Source: Segatella hominis (GTDB lineage: Bacteria; Bacteroidota; Bacteroidia; Bacteroidales; Bacteroidaceae). Taken from it: a stretch of DNA of 64,000 bases. Under the pieces are notes generated by a model that saw only the letters and a program-made list of their open reading frames with translations, did no database searches and was not told the DNA's origin. Positions within the stretch are counted from its first letter, which is position 1. The number at the start of each line of letters is the position of its first letter. A program made the translations under genes and the position numbers. The DNA is taken from contig NZ_CP137559.1 in the NCBI RefSeq assembly GCF_019249725.2, positions 2,917,001-2,981,000 of the forward strand, written 5' to 3'. Positions 44,052 through 52,778 of this stretch are shown here, piece after piece.

Positions 44052-46457
44052 ATGAAAAAAGTTGTATTTTTAATAACATTCTTACTGTGTGGAGTGTTTG
44101 CTTATGCTCAAACGAGCACTGAGAACATAGGAGGACTTTTGTATTCGATAGATACAGAAGCGAAAACGGCAACTTTGATTGCCAATGAGGATGATGAATA
44201 CAAGGGAGATATCTTCATTCCAGAGAAAGTAAAGGCTAAGAATGGAGCAACTTACACTGTTGTAGCTTTGGGAGAGAAGTGCTTTGAGAATTGTGGGATA
44301 AAAAGTGTAATTATCCCGAGTACGGTGAAATCTATAGGGGATGAATGTTTCAAGTCTTGTTACAACTTGAAAGAAATAGCCATTCCATCTTCTGTCGCAA
44401 AATTAGGAAAAGATAGCTTTTCTTGGTGTGACAATTTAGAAAAAGTGTCTCTTCCTCAATCTGTAACATACTTAAGCGATGGTTGTTTTCAGTTCTGTAG
44501 AAAGTTAAATGATATAACGATTCCAGGATCTGTTACTAGTTTGGGAACTGATTGTTTTGAGGGGTGTGAGGGGTTGACAGAAGTGGAAATTCCTAATTCT
44601 GTTACATCATTGCCAGAACATTGTTTCTGTGGCTGTCGTAATTTGAGAAAAATTGTATTTCCTTCAACACTTACGACTTTTGATGAATATTCTTTGTATC
44701 AGTGTGAGAGTTTGGAAAGCCTCTTCTTTAAGGGAAAAGTACCTGAAGGTCTGAAGGAAATTCAAGTTCCAAGAACGTGTTGGCTGTATGTTTCGCAAGA
44801 ATATTATTCTGAATTTCAAAATACGTTGAAGTCGATTTTCCCTTATATTTTTACATGGAACCCTAATGGACAAACACAAGATGTTTCAGTTTGGTCTGAA
44901 AACATAGATGGGGTTCGCTTCTTGGTGGATTCCCAAAATGGTGAAGCAAGAGTGGTAGAGAATAAAAGATATAGTTATAAGGGGAGTCTTGTCATACCTG
45001 AAAAGATTATAGCAAGAGATGGAAAGAACTATTCAGTCGTAGCACTTGATGATAATAGCTTTTTTGGCAGTTCTTCTTTGCTTAGTGTAAAAATTCCAAC
45101 ATCAGTTACGAGATTAGGCAATTCTTGTTTTGAAAATAGTTATGATTTACAAAAGGTAGAAATACCTTCTACAGTCGTATCTCTTGGTGAAAGATGCTTT
45201 TATGATTGTACTAATTTGACTTCTATCGAAATACCTTCATCGGTGACATCGTTGGGAGAAGGTTGTTTTTATCTTACTGGATTGAAAAGTGTAAAGATTC
45301 CATCTTCGATTACTTCACTAAGCACAGACTGTTTTCAGTTTTGTTCAAGTTTGGAAAGCGTAGAGATTCCCTCTTCTGTAACATCTTTTGGGGAGTATTG
45401 TTTTTACGGATGTTCTAAATTGGAAAGTATTGATATACCTTCTTCTGTTACTTCCTTGGGCATAGGTTGTTTTATGCAGTGCTCATATTTGGAAAAGGTT
45501 GTTATTCCTTCTTCAATTACATCGTTAAGTACTAATTGTTTTTGGGGTTGTTCGGGTTTGAAGAATATAGAAATCCCTTCTTCGGTTACATTGTTGGCTG
45601 GAGGATGTTTTTTAGGATGTTCAAGTTTGGAAAGTATAATCATCCCCTCTTCTGTAGAAGAAATGGGAGGTCTTATATTTTGGCAATGTAATCTCCTAAA
45701 ATCGGTTTATTTCAAAGGCAAATTACCAAAATACTTAACGACATATTGCAATGCTCCAACTGATTGTTCCTTTTATGTACCTCGTCCATATTTGCAAGAG
45801 TATATAGATGCCATCGGTTCAAAATATTCTTCTATATATCCTTGGGATGGTGGCGTTGTGATTGTTCGTGCCAAAAGTTATAGTCGTGTCTATGGTGATG
45901 AGAATCCTGTATTTGAATTGGATTTGGGCGGTTCTTCTTTAGAAGGTGTTCCAGAATTGCTTTGCACGGTTAATGCAACATCGCAGGTTGGAACATATAC
46001 CATCGAGGTAAGAAAAGGAACTATTAAGAATGAAGATGTGCTCTTTGAAAGTGGCTCACTTACCATCACGAAAGCTCCATTGACTATCTCTGTAGGTAAC
46101 TACACTAAGAAGCAAGGTGATGCCATGCCTACGTTCAAGGCAAGCTACACTGGTTTTAAGAATGGTGAGGATGAGTCTGTTTTGATTAAGCAACCTGTTT
46201 TTGAGACAACGGCAACGGCGGAAAGTGCTCCTGGCGAATATCCTATTACCGTGTATGGTGTAGAAGCTGATAATTATGAGGTAAAGAGCTACATAGCTGG
46301 TACACTCACAGTTGAAGAGGGAGTCACCGATATATCTCATATCGAGCAGTTATGTGACAAGGCCGCATGGTACACCTTGCAAGGTGTCAAACTGTCGGAT
46401 AAGCCAAGTATGCCAGGTGTGTATATTCATCAAGGCAGAAAGGTTATTGTACGATAA
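44052..46457 (+). CDS. BspA-like leucine-rich-repeat surface protein with MBG domains
   Basis: 801 residues. Signal peptide MKKVVFLITFLLCGVFAYAQ. Two blocks of LRR_5 (BspA/TpLRR) repeats of ~23 residues, consensus L-x-x-I-x-I-P-S-S-V-T-S-L-G-x-x-C-F-x-x-C-S, at ~70-240 and ~325-560; most repeats have a Cys pair (CF..C), which is unusually regular. Each block is introduced by a related module (YSIDTEAKTATLI..Y.GDIFIPEKV / RFLVDSQNGEARVV..Y.GSLVIPEKI), so the protein is an internal duplication. Then two MBG-type beta domains (YSRVYGDENPVFELDL; NYTKKQGDAMPTFKASYTGFK) and a C-terminal YTLQGVKLSDKPSMPGVYI..GRKVIVR, a T9SS-like sorting end. Likely surface-exposed adhesin. Confidence 0.88.
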   Translation: MKKVVFLITFLLCGVFAYAQTSTENIGGLLYSIDTEAKTATLIANEDDEYKGDIFIPEKVKAKNGATYTVVALGEKCFENCGIKSVIIPSTVKSIGDECFKSCYNLKEIAIPSSVAKLGKDSFSWCDNLEKVSLPQSVTYLSDGCFQFCRKLNDITIPGSVTSLGTDCFEGCEGLTEVEIPNSVTSLPEHCFCGCRNLRKIVFPSTLTTFDEYSLYQCESLESLFFKGKVPEGLKEIQVPRTCWLYVSQEYYSEFQNTLKSIFPYIFTWNPNGQTQDVSVWSENIDGVRFLVDSQNGEARVVENKRYSYKGSLVIPEKIIARDGKNYSVVALDDNSFFGSSSLLSVKIPTSVTRLGNSCFENSYDLQKVEIPSTVVSLGERCFYDCTNLTSIEIPSSVTSLGEGCFYLTGLKSVKIPSSITSLSTDCFQFCSSLESVEIPSSVTSFGEYCFYGCSKLESIDIPSSVTSLGIGCFMQCSYLEKVVIPSSITSLSTNCFWGCSGLKNIEIPSSVTLLAGGCFLGCSSLESIIIPSSVEEMGGLIFWQCNLLKSVYFKGKLPKYLTTYCNAPTDCSFYVPRPYLQEYIDAIGSKYSSIYPWDGGVVIVRAKSYSRVYGDENPVFELDLGGSSLEGVPELLCTVNATSQVGTYTIEVRKGTIKNEDVLFESGSLTITKAPLTISVGNYTKKQGDAMPTFKASYTGFKNGEDESVLIKQPVFETTATAESAPGEYPITVYGVEADNYEVKSYIAGTLTVEEGVTDISHIEQLCDKAAWYTLQGVKLSDKPSMPGVYIHQGRKVIVR

Positions 46458-46462
46458 ATAAG

Positions 46463-46500
46463 AGGCTGCATTTTAATTGAGAATGCAGCCTTTTATTTTT
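46463..46500 (+). terminator. terminator of the BspA-like gene
   Basis: AGGCTGCATT (46463-46472) pairs with AATGCAGCCT (46482-46491), followed by a T-rich tract. Confidence 0.7.
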
Positions 46501-46554
46501 AAATTTTTGCGAAAAATAAGTCATAATAAAAAAGACTCGGAGAGAGAACCATTC

Positions 46555-48132
46555 TTATTCCACTCTCTTCCAATCCAAGAGACCTTTTCCATTTTCGTCG
46601 AGTTCTATTCCCAATCCGATAATCTGACGATTGTCAGCCTTGAATGGTTCCATGTATTGTCGGTCGAGGATTTGTTGGGTGGCAGCGTCCTTGCCACCGT
46701 TGTTTCTTAATTTTAGTTCGATGACATATATGTAACGAGAGGTTTGCACAATCATATCGATTCTGCCTGTAGCAATCATTTTTTCTACTTCGACTTTCAA
46801 GCCGATTGCATTGAGGATGCTGCTGATGATAAGGCGGTAACGTTCCTCCATGTTCATCGAGGCAAGTTTCTTGTTGCTATAAGGTACATCGGCGATGAGT
46901 GCCTTTAGCGACTTCATCGCTTCGTCTATCTGTCCTGTGCCTAATTGGGCATACAGATTAGCTTGTAAGGACTGGATGTAGCTTTCTTCTCGCAGAGTCA
47001 ATGCAGGGAGCACTATTTCATAGAGAGCTTGCTTCACTTCTTCGTTAGGGAAATCTAAAATATAGCCAAACTCATCGCTGTCCTTGATTGTGAGATAGCC
47101 TGACTGATATAGAAATAAGGAAGCACCACCTCCTGTTACATCTGATAATTCCAAGGTATTTCGCATGATGCGGCAATTCTCGAAGCTCTTTAGGCGTAGC
47201 TCCATGTTGTCAACAAACTTTAGGAGAAGTGAGGTTGCACCCGATGCTGCCCAATAATTTCTGATTTTGGATTGTTCCAAGGCATTTATCAGACTGTATG
47301 GATTGTAAATGTCAACCATATTGTCCTCGCTAAAGTGATAACCATCATAATACTCTTTGAGGTGGTCATGTGTCTCTTGTGCTGTCCACTTGTTACGAAT
47401 GTTCATTCTTTCCAACTCTGGCTTGAAGTTTTCGCCGATTTCCTCCTCAGTGATACCACAGATGGCGGCGTATTCAGGCAAGAAACTGATGTTGGTCAGG
47501 TTGTTTAAAACGGAGAATAGAGAAATCTGAGTGAACTTGGTGATACCTGTGATGAACACCAGTCGCTCGTATTCGTCATCGGCTTTCAAAATGGCAAAGA
47601 CCTCACGGTAAACTTCTGTGCATTTCTCGTGTTCAGGAGTTTTCCATGAGTGCTGTAGGGGAGAGTCATATTCATCAATAAGAATAGCAACCTTCAAGCC
47701 TGTTTGTTTGTATGCGGTGGTAATGATGGCGTCAAAACGGTCGGCAAGATGGGCTGTAGATGGGAGGGTGATGGCATATTTCTTTTCATATTCCTTGAAA
47801 CGTAAGTCAAGGTATGAGCGCAAAGTTTCTGCATTCGCACCGCCACGGCTAAGGTCAAGACGAATAACAGGATATTGCTTCCATTCTTTTTCCAACTGCA
47901 TGATTTTCAGTCCCTCGAAGAGTTCTTTTCTTCCTTCGAAGTACATCTGTAGTGTATCGACAAGGATAGACTTGCCGAATCTACGAGGGCGGCTCAAGTA
48001 ATTGAACAGTTTGCCACAGTTTGCTAAATACCAAACGATGTCGCTCTTATCTACATAGACATAGCCTTCTTCTCTGATCGTTTTGAATGACTGGATGCCT
48101 GCTGGTAATTTTCTGATGTTGATGTCTGCCAT
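46555..48132 (-). CDS. AAA-ATPase-like protein with PD-(D/E)XK nuclease-like domain (PF09820/PF08011 type)
   Basis: 525 residues, full length for the family. Starts MADINIRKLPAGIQSFKTIREEGYVYVDKSDIV-type motif; the nucleotide-binding loop is degenerate relative to Walker A (LSRPRRFGKSILVDTLQ, residues ~46-62). Acidic motif VAILIDEYDSPLQ (~residue 150) acts as Walker B. Middle region contains FITGITKFTQISLFSVLNNLTNISF. C-terminal nuclease-like core ATGRIDMIVQTSRYIYVIELKL (D, E, K). Expanded family in gut Bacteroidota, function unsettled; often near mobile DNA. Promoter -7 TATCTTTG at 48162-48155, 23 nt before the ATG. Confidence 0.9.
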   Translation of the reverse strand: MADINIRKLPAGIQSFKTIREEGYVYVDKSDIVWYLANCGKLFNYLSRPRRFGKSILVDTLQMYFEGRKELFEGLKIMQLEKEWKQYPVIRLDLSRGGANAETLRSYLDLRFKEYEKKYAITLPSTAHLADRFDAIITTAYKQTGLKVAILIDEYDSPLQHSWKTPEHEKCTEVYREVFAILKADDEYERLVFITGITKFTQISLFSVLNNLTNISFLPEYAAICGITEEEIGENFKPELERMNIRNKWTAQETHDHLKEYYDGYHFSEDNMVDIYNPYSLINALEQSKIRNYWAASGATSLLLKFVDNMELRLKSFENCRIMRNTLELSDVTGGGASLFLYQSGYLTIKDSDEFGYILDFPNEEVKQALYEIVLPALTLREESYIQSLQANLYAQLGTGQIDEAMKSLKALIADVPYSNKKLASMNMEERYRLIISSILNAIGLKVEVEKMIATGRIDMIVQTSRYIYVIELKLRNNGGKDAATQQILDRQYMEPFKADNRQIIGLGIELDENGKGLLDWKRVE

Positions 48133-48250
48133 GTCTGAATCTCCTATTTTTTTGCAAAGATAAAGAAAAAGAGTGAGAAAAACAATGAATGTATAAGGAA
48201 AATTTATTTTTCCCTGTTGTTTTCCCCGTTACCCTTTATTTTTTCCCCGT

Positions 48251-48284
48251 TTTTCCCTGCTGTGTTTCCGGGTTGCAGGGAAAA
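48251..48284. other. hairpin upstream of the VapE cassette
   Basis: TTTTCCCTGC (48251-48260) and GCAGGGAAAA (48275-48284) form a 10-bp stem with a 14-nt loop, in a stretch of repeated TTTTCCCC. Confidence 0.4.
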
Positions 48285-48309
48285 GTTGGAAAAGGGGGCT
48301 TCCGTTTTG

Positions 48310-48317
48310 TATCTTTG
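48310..48317 (+). promoter_or_regulatory. promoter of the VapE/DUF3874 gene
   Basis: TATCTTTG at 48310-48317, with GTTG (48285-48288) 21 nt before it (one mismatch to TTTG). The leader to the ATG at 48554 is unusually long (~230 nt) and contains the CACCCTTCAC repeats. Confidence 0.45.
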
Positions 48318-48425
48318 CATTGTCGATAAGAAATCGTACTGCGATGTGGCAAAATCCCTTCACCCTTCACCCGTTGCTTGTAAGTTGTTGTGTGATAGGA
48401 TGTTACGTGATAAATTACTCAAAAT

Positions 48426-48466
48426 CACCCTTCACCACCCTTCACCACCCTTCACCGCCCTTCATC
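48426..48466. repeat. four tandem 10-bp repeats CACCCTTCAC
   Basis: CACCCTTCAC is repeated head to tail about four times, with two more copies at 48356-48372. The reverse complement (GTGAAGGGTG) recurs on the other side of the gene at 52436-52526. Located in the leader of the VapE gene. Confidence 0.75.
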
Positions 48467-48553
48467 TTTAAAAAAGGAGCAAGTTGGAAGGCGAGGCTTG
48501 CAGAATGATATGACAATAGCTAATTAATTAATCATTAATATAAAAAATAAATT

Positions 48554-49858
48554 ATGAACAAACAACTAAATGAGATGTCATTATTGATGACAGGTAGCGG
48601 ATCTTCTATCTATATGGTAGAGAGTTTTATGGAAGAGCATTATGCCTTCCGTCGTAATTTGCTTAGCGGAAAGACGGAAATGGCTGTTCTGAAGGACATA
48701 GAAGGGGATTCTCCTGATGAGGAGGCTTCTTCTGATGTTGCGGTATCTTCTGATGATGAGGCTTCTTCTGTTGATGAGAAAGAAGAGACCACTCTTCAGA
48801 ATAGCAATCTGAAATGGGAGGTGATGACCAAGGAGAAGGTCAACTCCATTGTTAGAGCTGCCAAAAAAATGGGAGTGGGAGGCAAGAAGTCGCCCCGACA
48901 GGACATCGAGGAATACATCTGCTCTGATGTCGTTCCTGACTTTGATCCTATCCGAGCTTATCTCATGGGATTGCCCAAATGGGACGGCAAGAACCATGTT
49001 GCCGAACTGTTCAGCAGAATACCGGGACAGACAAGTGAACAACTGTCATGGTGCGCCATCTGGCTCCGTTCTGCGGTGGCTCATTGGCTGCAGATGGATA
49101 CGCTGCATGGCAACGAGGTGGTGCCTGTATTGATTGGTTCACAGGGTTGCGGAAAGAGTACCTTTGCCAATCGTCTCTTGCCTGAGCACCTGCGCCAGTA
49201 TTTCCTCGACCACATCAACTTCGGCAATAAGTTTGATGCAGAGATGGCGCTCACTCACAACCTCTATGTCAATATAGACGAGTTTGCCAACATGGGACCT
49301 AACCAGCAGGGCAAGCTGAAACAGACCCTCTCCAAGGTAAAGGTGAACGGACGTCCTATCTTCGGCAAGGCGCAGGCAGATCGTCCCCGCTATGCTTCCT
49401 TCCTGGCCACCACCAATGATGAGCATCCGCTCTGCGACCCAACGGGAAGTCGTCGATTCATCTGTATTCACATCCCTTCTGGTTATCATATAGACAACGC
49501 CTCGGTCGTCTATTACGACCAGCTCTATGCGCAAGTAATGTATGAATTGAGGGATAAGAAGATACCTTATTGGTTCTCCAATGAGGAGGTGATTCGCTTG
49601 CAGGAACGTAATTTAGCTTTCTTCAAAACCGATGATTTGGAGACGATGCTCAAGACTTGTTTCCGAGTGCCGGGGGAAGAAGAGAAGGCGAAGTGGATGA
49701 ATTGTTCAGAGGTGTATAATGTGCTCCATGAGCAGTATCCTATGTTGCTGCCAAGCATGAGTCTGAAAGTGAAAATTGGCCAGACGCTCAGACTGATGGG
49801 ATGCTCCAATAAGCATACTAAGAGGGGGCAGGCTTATCTGCTTGTTTCTGCTGCTTGA
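48554..49858 (+). CDS. VapE/VirE-type P-loop ATPase (DUF3874)
   Basis: 434 residues. The N-terminal ~90 residues are Ser/Asp/Glu-rich and low-complexity (EEASSDVAVSSDDEASSVDE). Then the PF05272-like SF3-helicase-type module: PIRAYLMGLPKWDGKNHVAEL, WLRSAVAHWLQ, Walker A VLIGSQGCGKSTFANRLLP, Walker B-like LYVNIDEFANM, and sensor FLATTNDEHPLCDPTGSRRF. The DUF3874 end (ECVEVYN-like CSEVYNVLHEQYPMLL...LMGCSNKHTKRGQAYLL) follows. It resembles the helicase half of phage/plasmid primase-helicases, without the primase part, and is typical of Bacteroidota mobile islands. The stop codon lies within the target duplication of an IS66 element, but the protein is complete. Confidence 0.85.
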   Translation: MNKQLNEMSLLMTGSGSSIYMVESFMEEHYAFRRNLLSGKTEMAVLKDIEGDSPDEEASSDVAVSSDDEASSVDEKEETTLQNSNLKWEVMTKEKVNSIVRAAKKMGVGGKKSPRQDIEEYICSDVVPDFDPIRAYLMGLPKWDGKNHVAELFSRIPGQTSEQLSWCAIWLRSAVAHWLQMDTLHGNEVVPVLIGSQGCGKSTFANRLLPEHLRQYFLDHINFGNKFDAEMALTHNLYVNIDEFANMGPNQQGKLKQTLSKVKVNGRPIFGKAQADRPRYASFLATTNDEHPLCDPTGSRRFICIHIPSGYHIDNASVVYYDQLYAQVMYELRDKKIPYWFSNEEVIRLQERNLAFFKTDDLETMLKTCFRVPGEEEKAKWMNCSEVYNVLHEQYPMLLPSMSLKVKIGQTLRLMGCSNKHTKRGQAYLLVSAA

Positions 49859-49943
49859 TTAGGTAAGCGGCTCCGCGTTTATACCATTGTAGCTTTCTCG
49901 TTTGTTCGTACCTTTGCACCATAATTTTTTAATTGCATGAATT

Positions 49944-50354
49944 ATGACAACAAACGAACGTTTTGAGAAGGCTTGGAATTCCTTCTTAATCTATTTGAAT
50001 CGAAATCCAAAGGCTCACCTGACTCCTTTCTTGAAGGAAAGGCATGTAAATCACCGTACCATGCAAAATTGGATGTCCGAGAAGGGATATTCTGTCCTGC
50101 GTGCCAAGCATGAAATCCGCGAAGTTCAGGAGGCAGCCCGTAAGGAAAGAGCAGAAGCCTCTACTGCAAATACCGGCGTGATGTTCGTGCCTATGGAGTC
50201 TCCAACTATAGATCTTCCTATGGAGGATCTTCTTCAAGGCATAAACATAACCTTTCCCAATGGAACCGTTGTGTCGATCAAAAAAGGATGCGCCAAGTCT
50301 GTTATGGCGTTAATGAAACTTTATGAGAAGGAGGATGCGGTATGTTTGGATTAA
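49944..50354 (+). CDS. IS66 accessory protein TnpA-like
   Basis: 136 residues. N-terminal helix-turn-helix (TPFLKERHVNHRTMQNWMSEKGYS, residues ~27-50) for binding the element ends, a charged linker, and a C-terminal beta strand pair typical of this family (LQGINITFPNGTVVSIKKG). Needed with TnpB for IS66 transposition. The end overlaps tnpB by 13 nt, suggesting coupled translation. Confidence 0.85.
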   Translation: MTTNERFEKAWNSFLIYLNRNPKAHLTPFLKERHVNHRTMQNWMSEKGYSVLRAKHEIREVQEAARKERAEASTANTGVMFVPMESPTIDLPMEDLLQGINITFPNGTVVSIKKGCAKSVMALMKLYEKEDAVCLD

Positions 50355-50689
50355 ATGAGAACACCCAATACTATGTCTGCCAGCGATACGTTCGAATGAA
50401 CACGGGTATTAATGGCTTGTATCAGATAGTAAGGACGGAGATGGAGCTGCCACCACTTGGCGGTGCTGTCTTCATCTTCTTCTCCAAGAATCGCCAGCAG
50501 GTTAAACTGCTAAAATGGGACGGCGATGGTTTCTTGCTATATCACAAGCGACTGGAACGAGGAACCTTTAAATTGCCATTCTTTGACCCTAAGAACAAGC
50601 AATGCAAAATGCCGCACAAGACTCTGTCTGCCATCATGAGCGGAATTTGCCTTAAAAGTATGAGATTTAGAAAGAGGCTTAACTTATAG
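50342..50689 (+). CDS. IS66 accessory protein TnpB
   Basis: 115 residues, PF05717-like. Recognisable pattern YVRMNTGINGLYQIVRTEME, FIFFSKNRQQVKLLKWDGDGFLLYHKRLERGTF and a C-terminal L-x-x-I-M-S-G-I. Molecular role unknown but required by many IS66 elements. Begins inside tnpA. Confidence 0.9.
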   Translation: MFGLNENTQYYVCQRYVRMNTGINGLYQIVRTEMELPPLGGAVFIFFSKNRQQVKLLKWDGDGFLLYHKRLERGTFKLPFFDPKNKQCKMPHKTLSAIMSGICLKSMRFRKRLNL

Positions 50690-50790
50690 CTGTATTATAA
50701 TGCCAATAACGTGCTGTATATCAATAAAATAGATAAAATTAATATCCAATAATACTTGCATGTCTCAATATTTTTTCGTACCTTTGCACT

Positions 50791-52350
50791 ATGACAAAGG
50801 ACGAAATCATAGTACTTTTGAAGGAGCAACTTCAGCTTGCTAACGATACTGTGAGTTCGCTGACCATACAGGTCGGTGAACTCATTGAACGTATAAAGTC
50901 ATTAGAAGAGCAACTCGTCCAGAAAGGAATCGCCATAGACAAAGCGAATCGTCAGAACAGGGCGCTCGGCAAGCTCGTTTCCGGCAAAAAGTCCGAACGT
51001 CAGGAGAAGTGTCTGCAAGACTCAATGACTCAGGAAGAATTTGACAGGAAGAAAAAAGAGCAGGCGGAAAAGAGAAAGGAGCGCAAAAACAATGGGGCCA
51101 AGCGTGACATGCATTATGAGATGGAGGAGAAACATGTTACGGTTAATCCAGACATGGATGCGGAACTTTTGAAGACGCTGCGCATCTATGGCACCCGCAC
51201 CTGTGTGCGTTACAGCATGGAGCCCATCAAGTTCATCAAGACCGTATATCACATCAACACTTATACGGATGGAAATGTCCTGTATCCAGGAAAGACCCCA
51301 CCAGCATTGCTGCTAAACTCATCCTATACATCTTCTTTTGCAGCAGGTCTACTGCAGTTGCGGTATATCTATTCCATGCCGGTGGAGCGAATCGTCAAAT
51401 ACTTTGCCGACAGTGGGTTCACACTAAGGAAAGCCACGGCAAACAAGCTGATTGCCAGAAGCGCAGACGTACTGGAAAATATCTATAGAGCCATCTGCCA
51501 AAAGGTGTTACAGCAGGATTATGTTACGGCAGATGAAACTTATCATAAAGTACTGCTGACGAGGGTAAAGCCTACAGACAATGGCTCGAAGAAAGGTTAC
51601 CTGTGGGCGGTAAGCGCACCTAAACTGGGACTTGTGTTCTTCGTATATGAGGCTGGATCACGTTCTGAGCAGATCATACTTGATGTGTTCTCGGATTATA
51701 AAGGTACAGTACAGAGTGATGCATATGCTCCTTACCGGAAGCTGGAGTCGGATGCTTATCCGGACATTATGAGAATTGCCTGTCTGCAGCATGTCAAGAG
51801 AAACTTCATCGACTGTGGCAAGAACGACAAGGATGCACAGGAAGTAGCAGGCATCATCAACAGATTTTATCAAGAAGACAAAAAGCATAAGGTTGGCGTA
51901 AATGGATGGACAATAGAGAAACATCTGGCTTATCGGCAATCATACGCACCGGACATTTTGCAGGATTTATTAGAGAAACTGGAGGAATTATCTTCCAGGA
52001 AGGATTTGCTGCCCAAATCGCCCTTGGCGCAAGCCGTCGGCTATGCCCTTAACGAGTATAATGCCATTTGTGACATTTTTAAAAGAGGTGATACTGCTCT
52101 CGACAACAATTATATTGAGAGAATCCAGAGGTACATATCGCTGTCGAGAAGAAACTCATTATTCTTTGGTTCGCACGAAGGGGCAAGACGAGGAGCTATC
52201 CTATATTCTATCGCCATCTCATGCAAAATGAATGGCATTAATCTGTTCGAATACATTAGCGACGTCATAGAAAAGACCGTAGAATGGCAACCAAATACTC
52301 CATTGGAAAAATACAGAGACTTGCTTCCTGACAGATGGAAAAAGCAGTAA
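50791..52350 (+). CDS. IS66 transposase TnpC
   Basis: 519 residues. N-terminal leucine-zipper coiled coil (KEQLQLANDTVSSLTIQVGE...EEQLVQKG) followed by a basic region, then the DDE domain: first Asp in YVTADETYHKVLL, second in GTVQSDAYAPYRKL, Glu in DNNYIERIQRYISLSRRNSL (the IS66 'N-x-x-E-R-x-x-R' motif). C-terminal FGSHEGARRGAILYSIAISCK is diagnostic. The TACCTTTG promoter element (50779-50786) ends 4 nt before the ATG, so the transcript would be leaderless. Confidence 0.95.
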   Translation: MTKDEIIVLLKEQLQLANDTVSSLTIQVGELIERIKSLEEQLVQKGIAIDKANRQNRALGKLVSGKKSERQEKCLQDSMTQEEFDRKKKEQAEKRKERKNNGAKRDMHYEMEEKHVTVNPDMDAELLKTLRIYGTRTCVRYSMEPIKFIKTVYHINTYTDGNVLYPGKTPPALLLNSSYTSSFAAGLLQLRYIYSMPVERIVKYFADSGFTLRKATANKLIARSADVLENIYRAICQKVLQQDYVTADETYHKVLLTRVKPTDNGSKKGYLWAVSAPKLGLVFFVYEAGSRSEQIILDVFSDYKGTVQSDAYAPYRKLESDAYPDIMRIACLQHVKRNFIDCGKNDKDAQEVAGIINRFYQEDKKHKVGVNGWTIEKHLAYRQSYAPDILQDLLEKLEELSSRKDLLPKSPLAQAVGYALNEYNAICDIFKRGDTALDNNYIERIQRYISLSRRNSLFFGSHEGARRGAILYSIAISCKMNGINLFEYISDVIEKTVEWQPNTPLEKYRDLLPDRWKKQ

Positions 52351-52431
52351 CAGCATTATTCAATCAGCTATTACTGCTTTTTTCAATTATGCAAGGTATA
52401 AACGCGGAGCCGCTTACTTGATTAGGTGACA

Positions 52432-52526
52432 GGTGGGTGAAGGGTGGTGAAGGGTTAAATTTTACCCTTCACCCTCGGAACCCCAGTGTTTATCGGCATT
52501 TCAGAAGAAAAGGTGAAGGGTGAAGG
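52432..52526. repeat. inverse copies of the CACCCTTCAC repeat
   Basis: GGTGAAGGGT at 52446-52455 and its complement at 52464-52473 form a hairpin; further GGTGAAGGGTG copies at 52436-52445 and 52511-52526. Without the IS66 insertion this block would start 13 bp after the VapE stop. Confidence 0.7.
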
Positions 52527-52630
52527 CAAAACGTCGTATCAGATTTCAAAATTCCGGTCTCCCTGTTTTCCGAGAGCGAAATGACTTATTTTCAGTTGTA
52601 AAGCTCAGAGTTATGATTTTACTTGCCTAC

Positions 52631-52667
52631 GGCACATTTGTGCCCTCAGCCAGGGCACAAATGTGCC
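52631..52667. repeat. strong hairpin with 16-bp arms
   Basis: GGCACATTTGTGCCCT (52631-52646) and AGGGCACAAATGTGCC (52652-52667) with loop CAGCC; each arm is itself nearly palindromic. It lies between the VapE cassette and the DUF6078-like gene, among TATCTCTGAG repeats (52685-52725). No T tract, so termination is not the obvious role. Confidence 0.6.
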
Positions 52668-52778
52668 ATAGTCAGTTAAAAAGCTATCTCTGAGTTCCAG
52701 CATTCTATCTCTGAGCTTTACCCTCTCTGTCTGAGCCTTTTTCTATGAATTATAAATAACTTAAAAATAAAAGAAAGT

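Larger units (their letters stand above)
49863..52417 (+). mobile_element. IS66-family insertion sequence, complete
   Basis: Perfect 23-bp terminal inverted repeats at 49863-49885 and 52395-52417 (starting GTAAGCGGCTCCGCG and its complement). Flanked by the 8-bp target duplication TTGATTAG at 49855-49862 and 52418-52425, the size typical of IS66. Length 2555 bp. Carries tnpA, tnpB and tnpC, all intact, with promoter-like TACCTTTG elements before tnpA (49909-49916) and tnpC (50779-50786). Confidence 0.96.
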
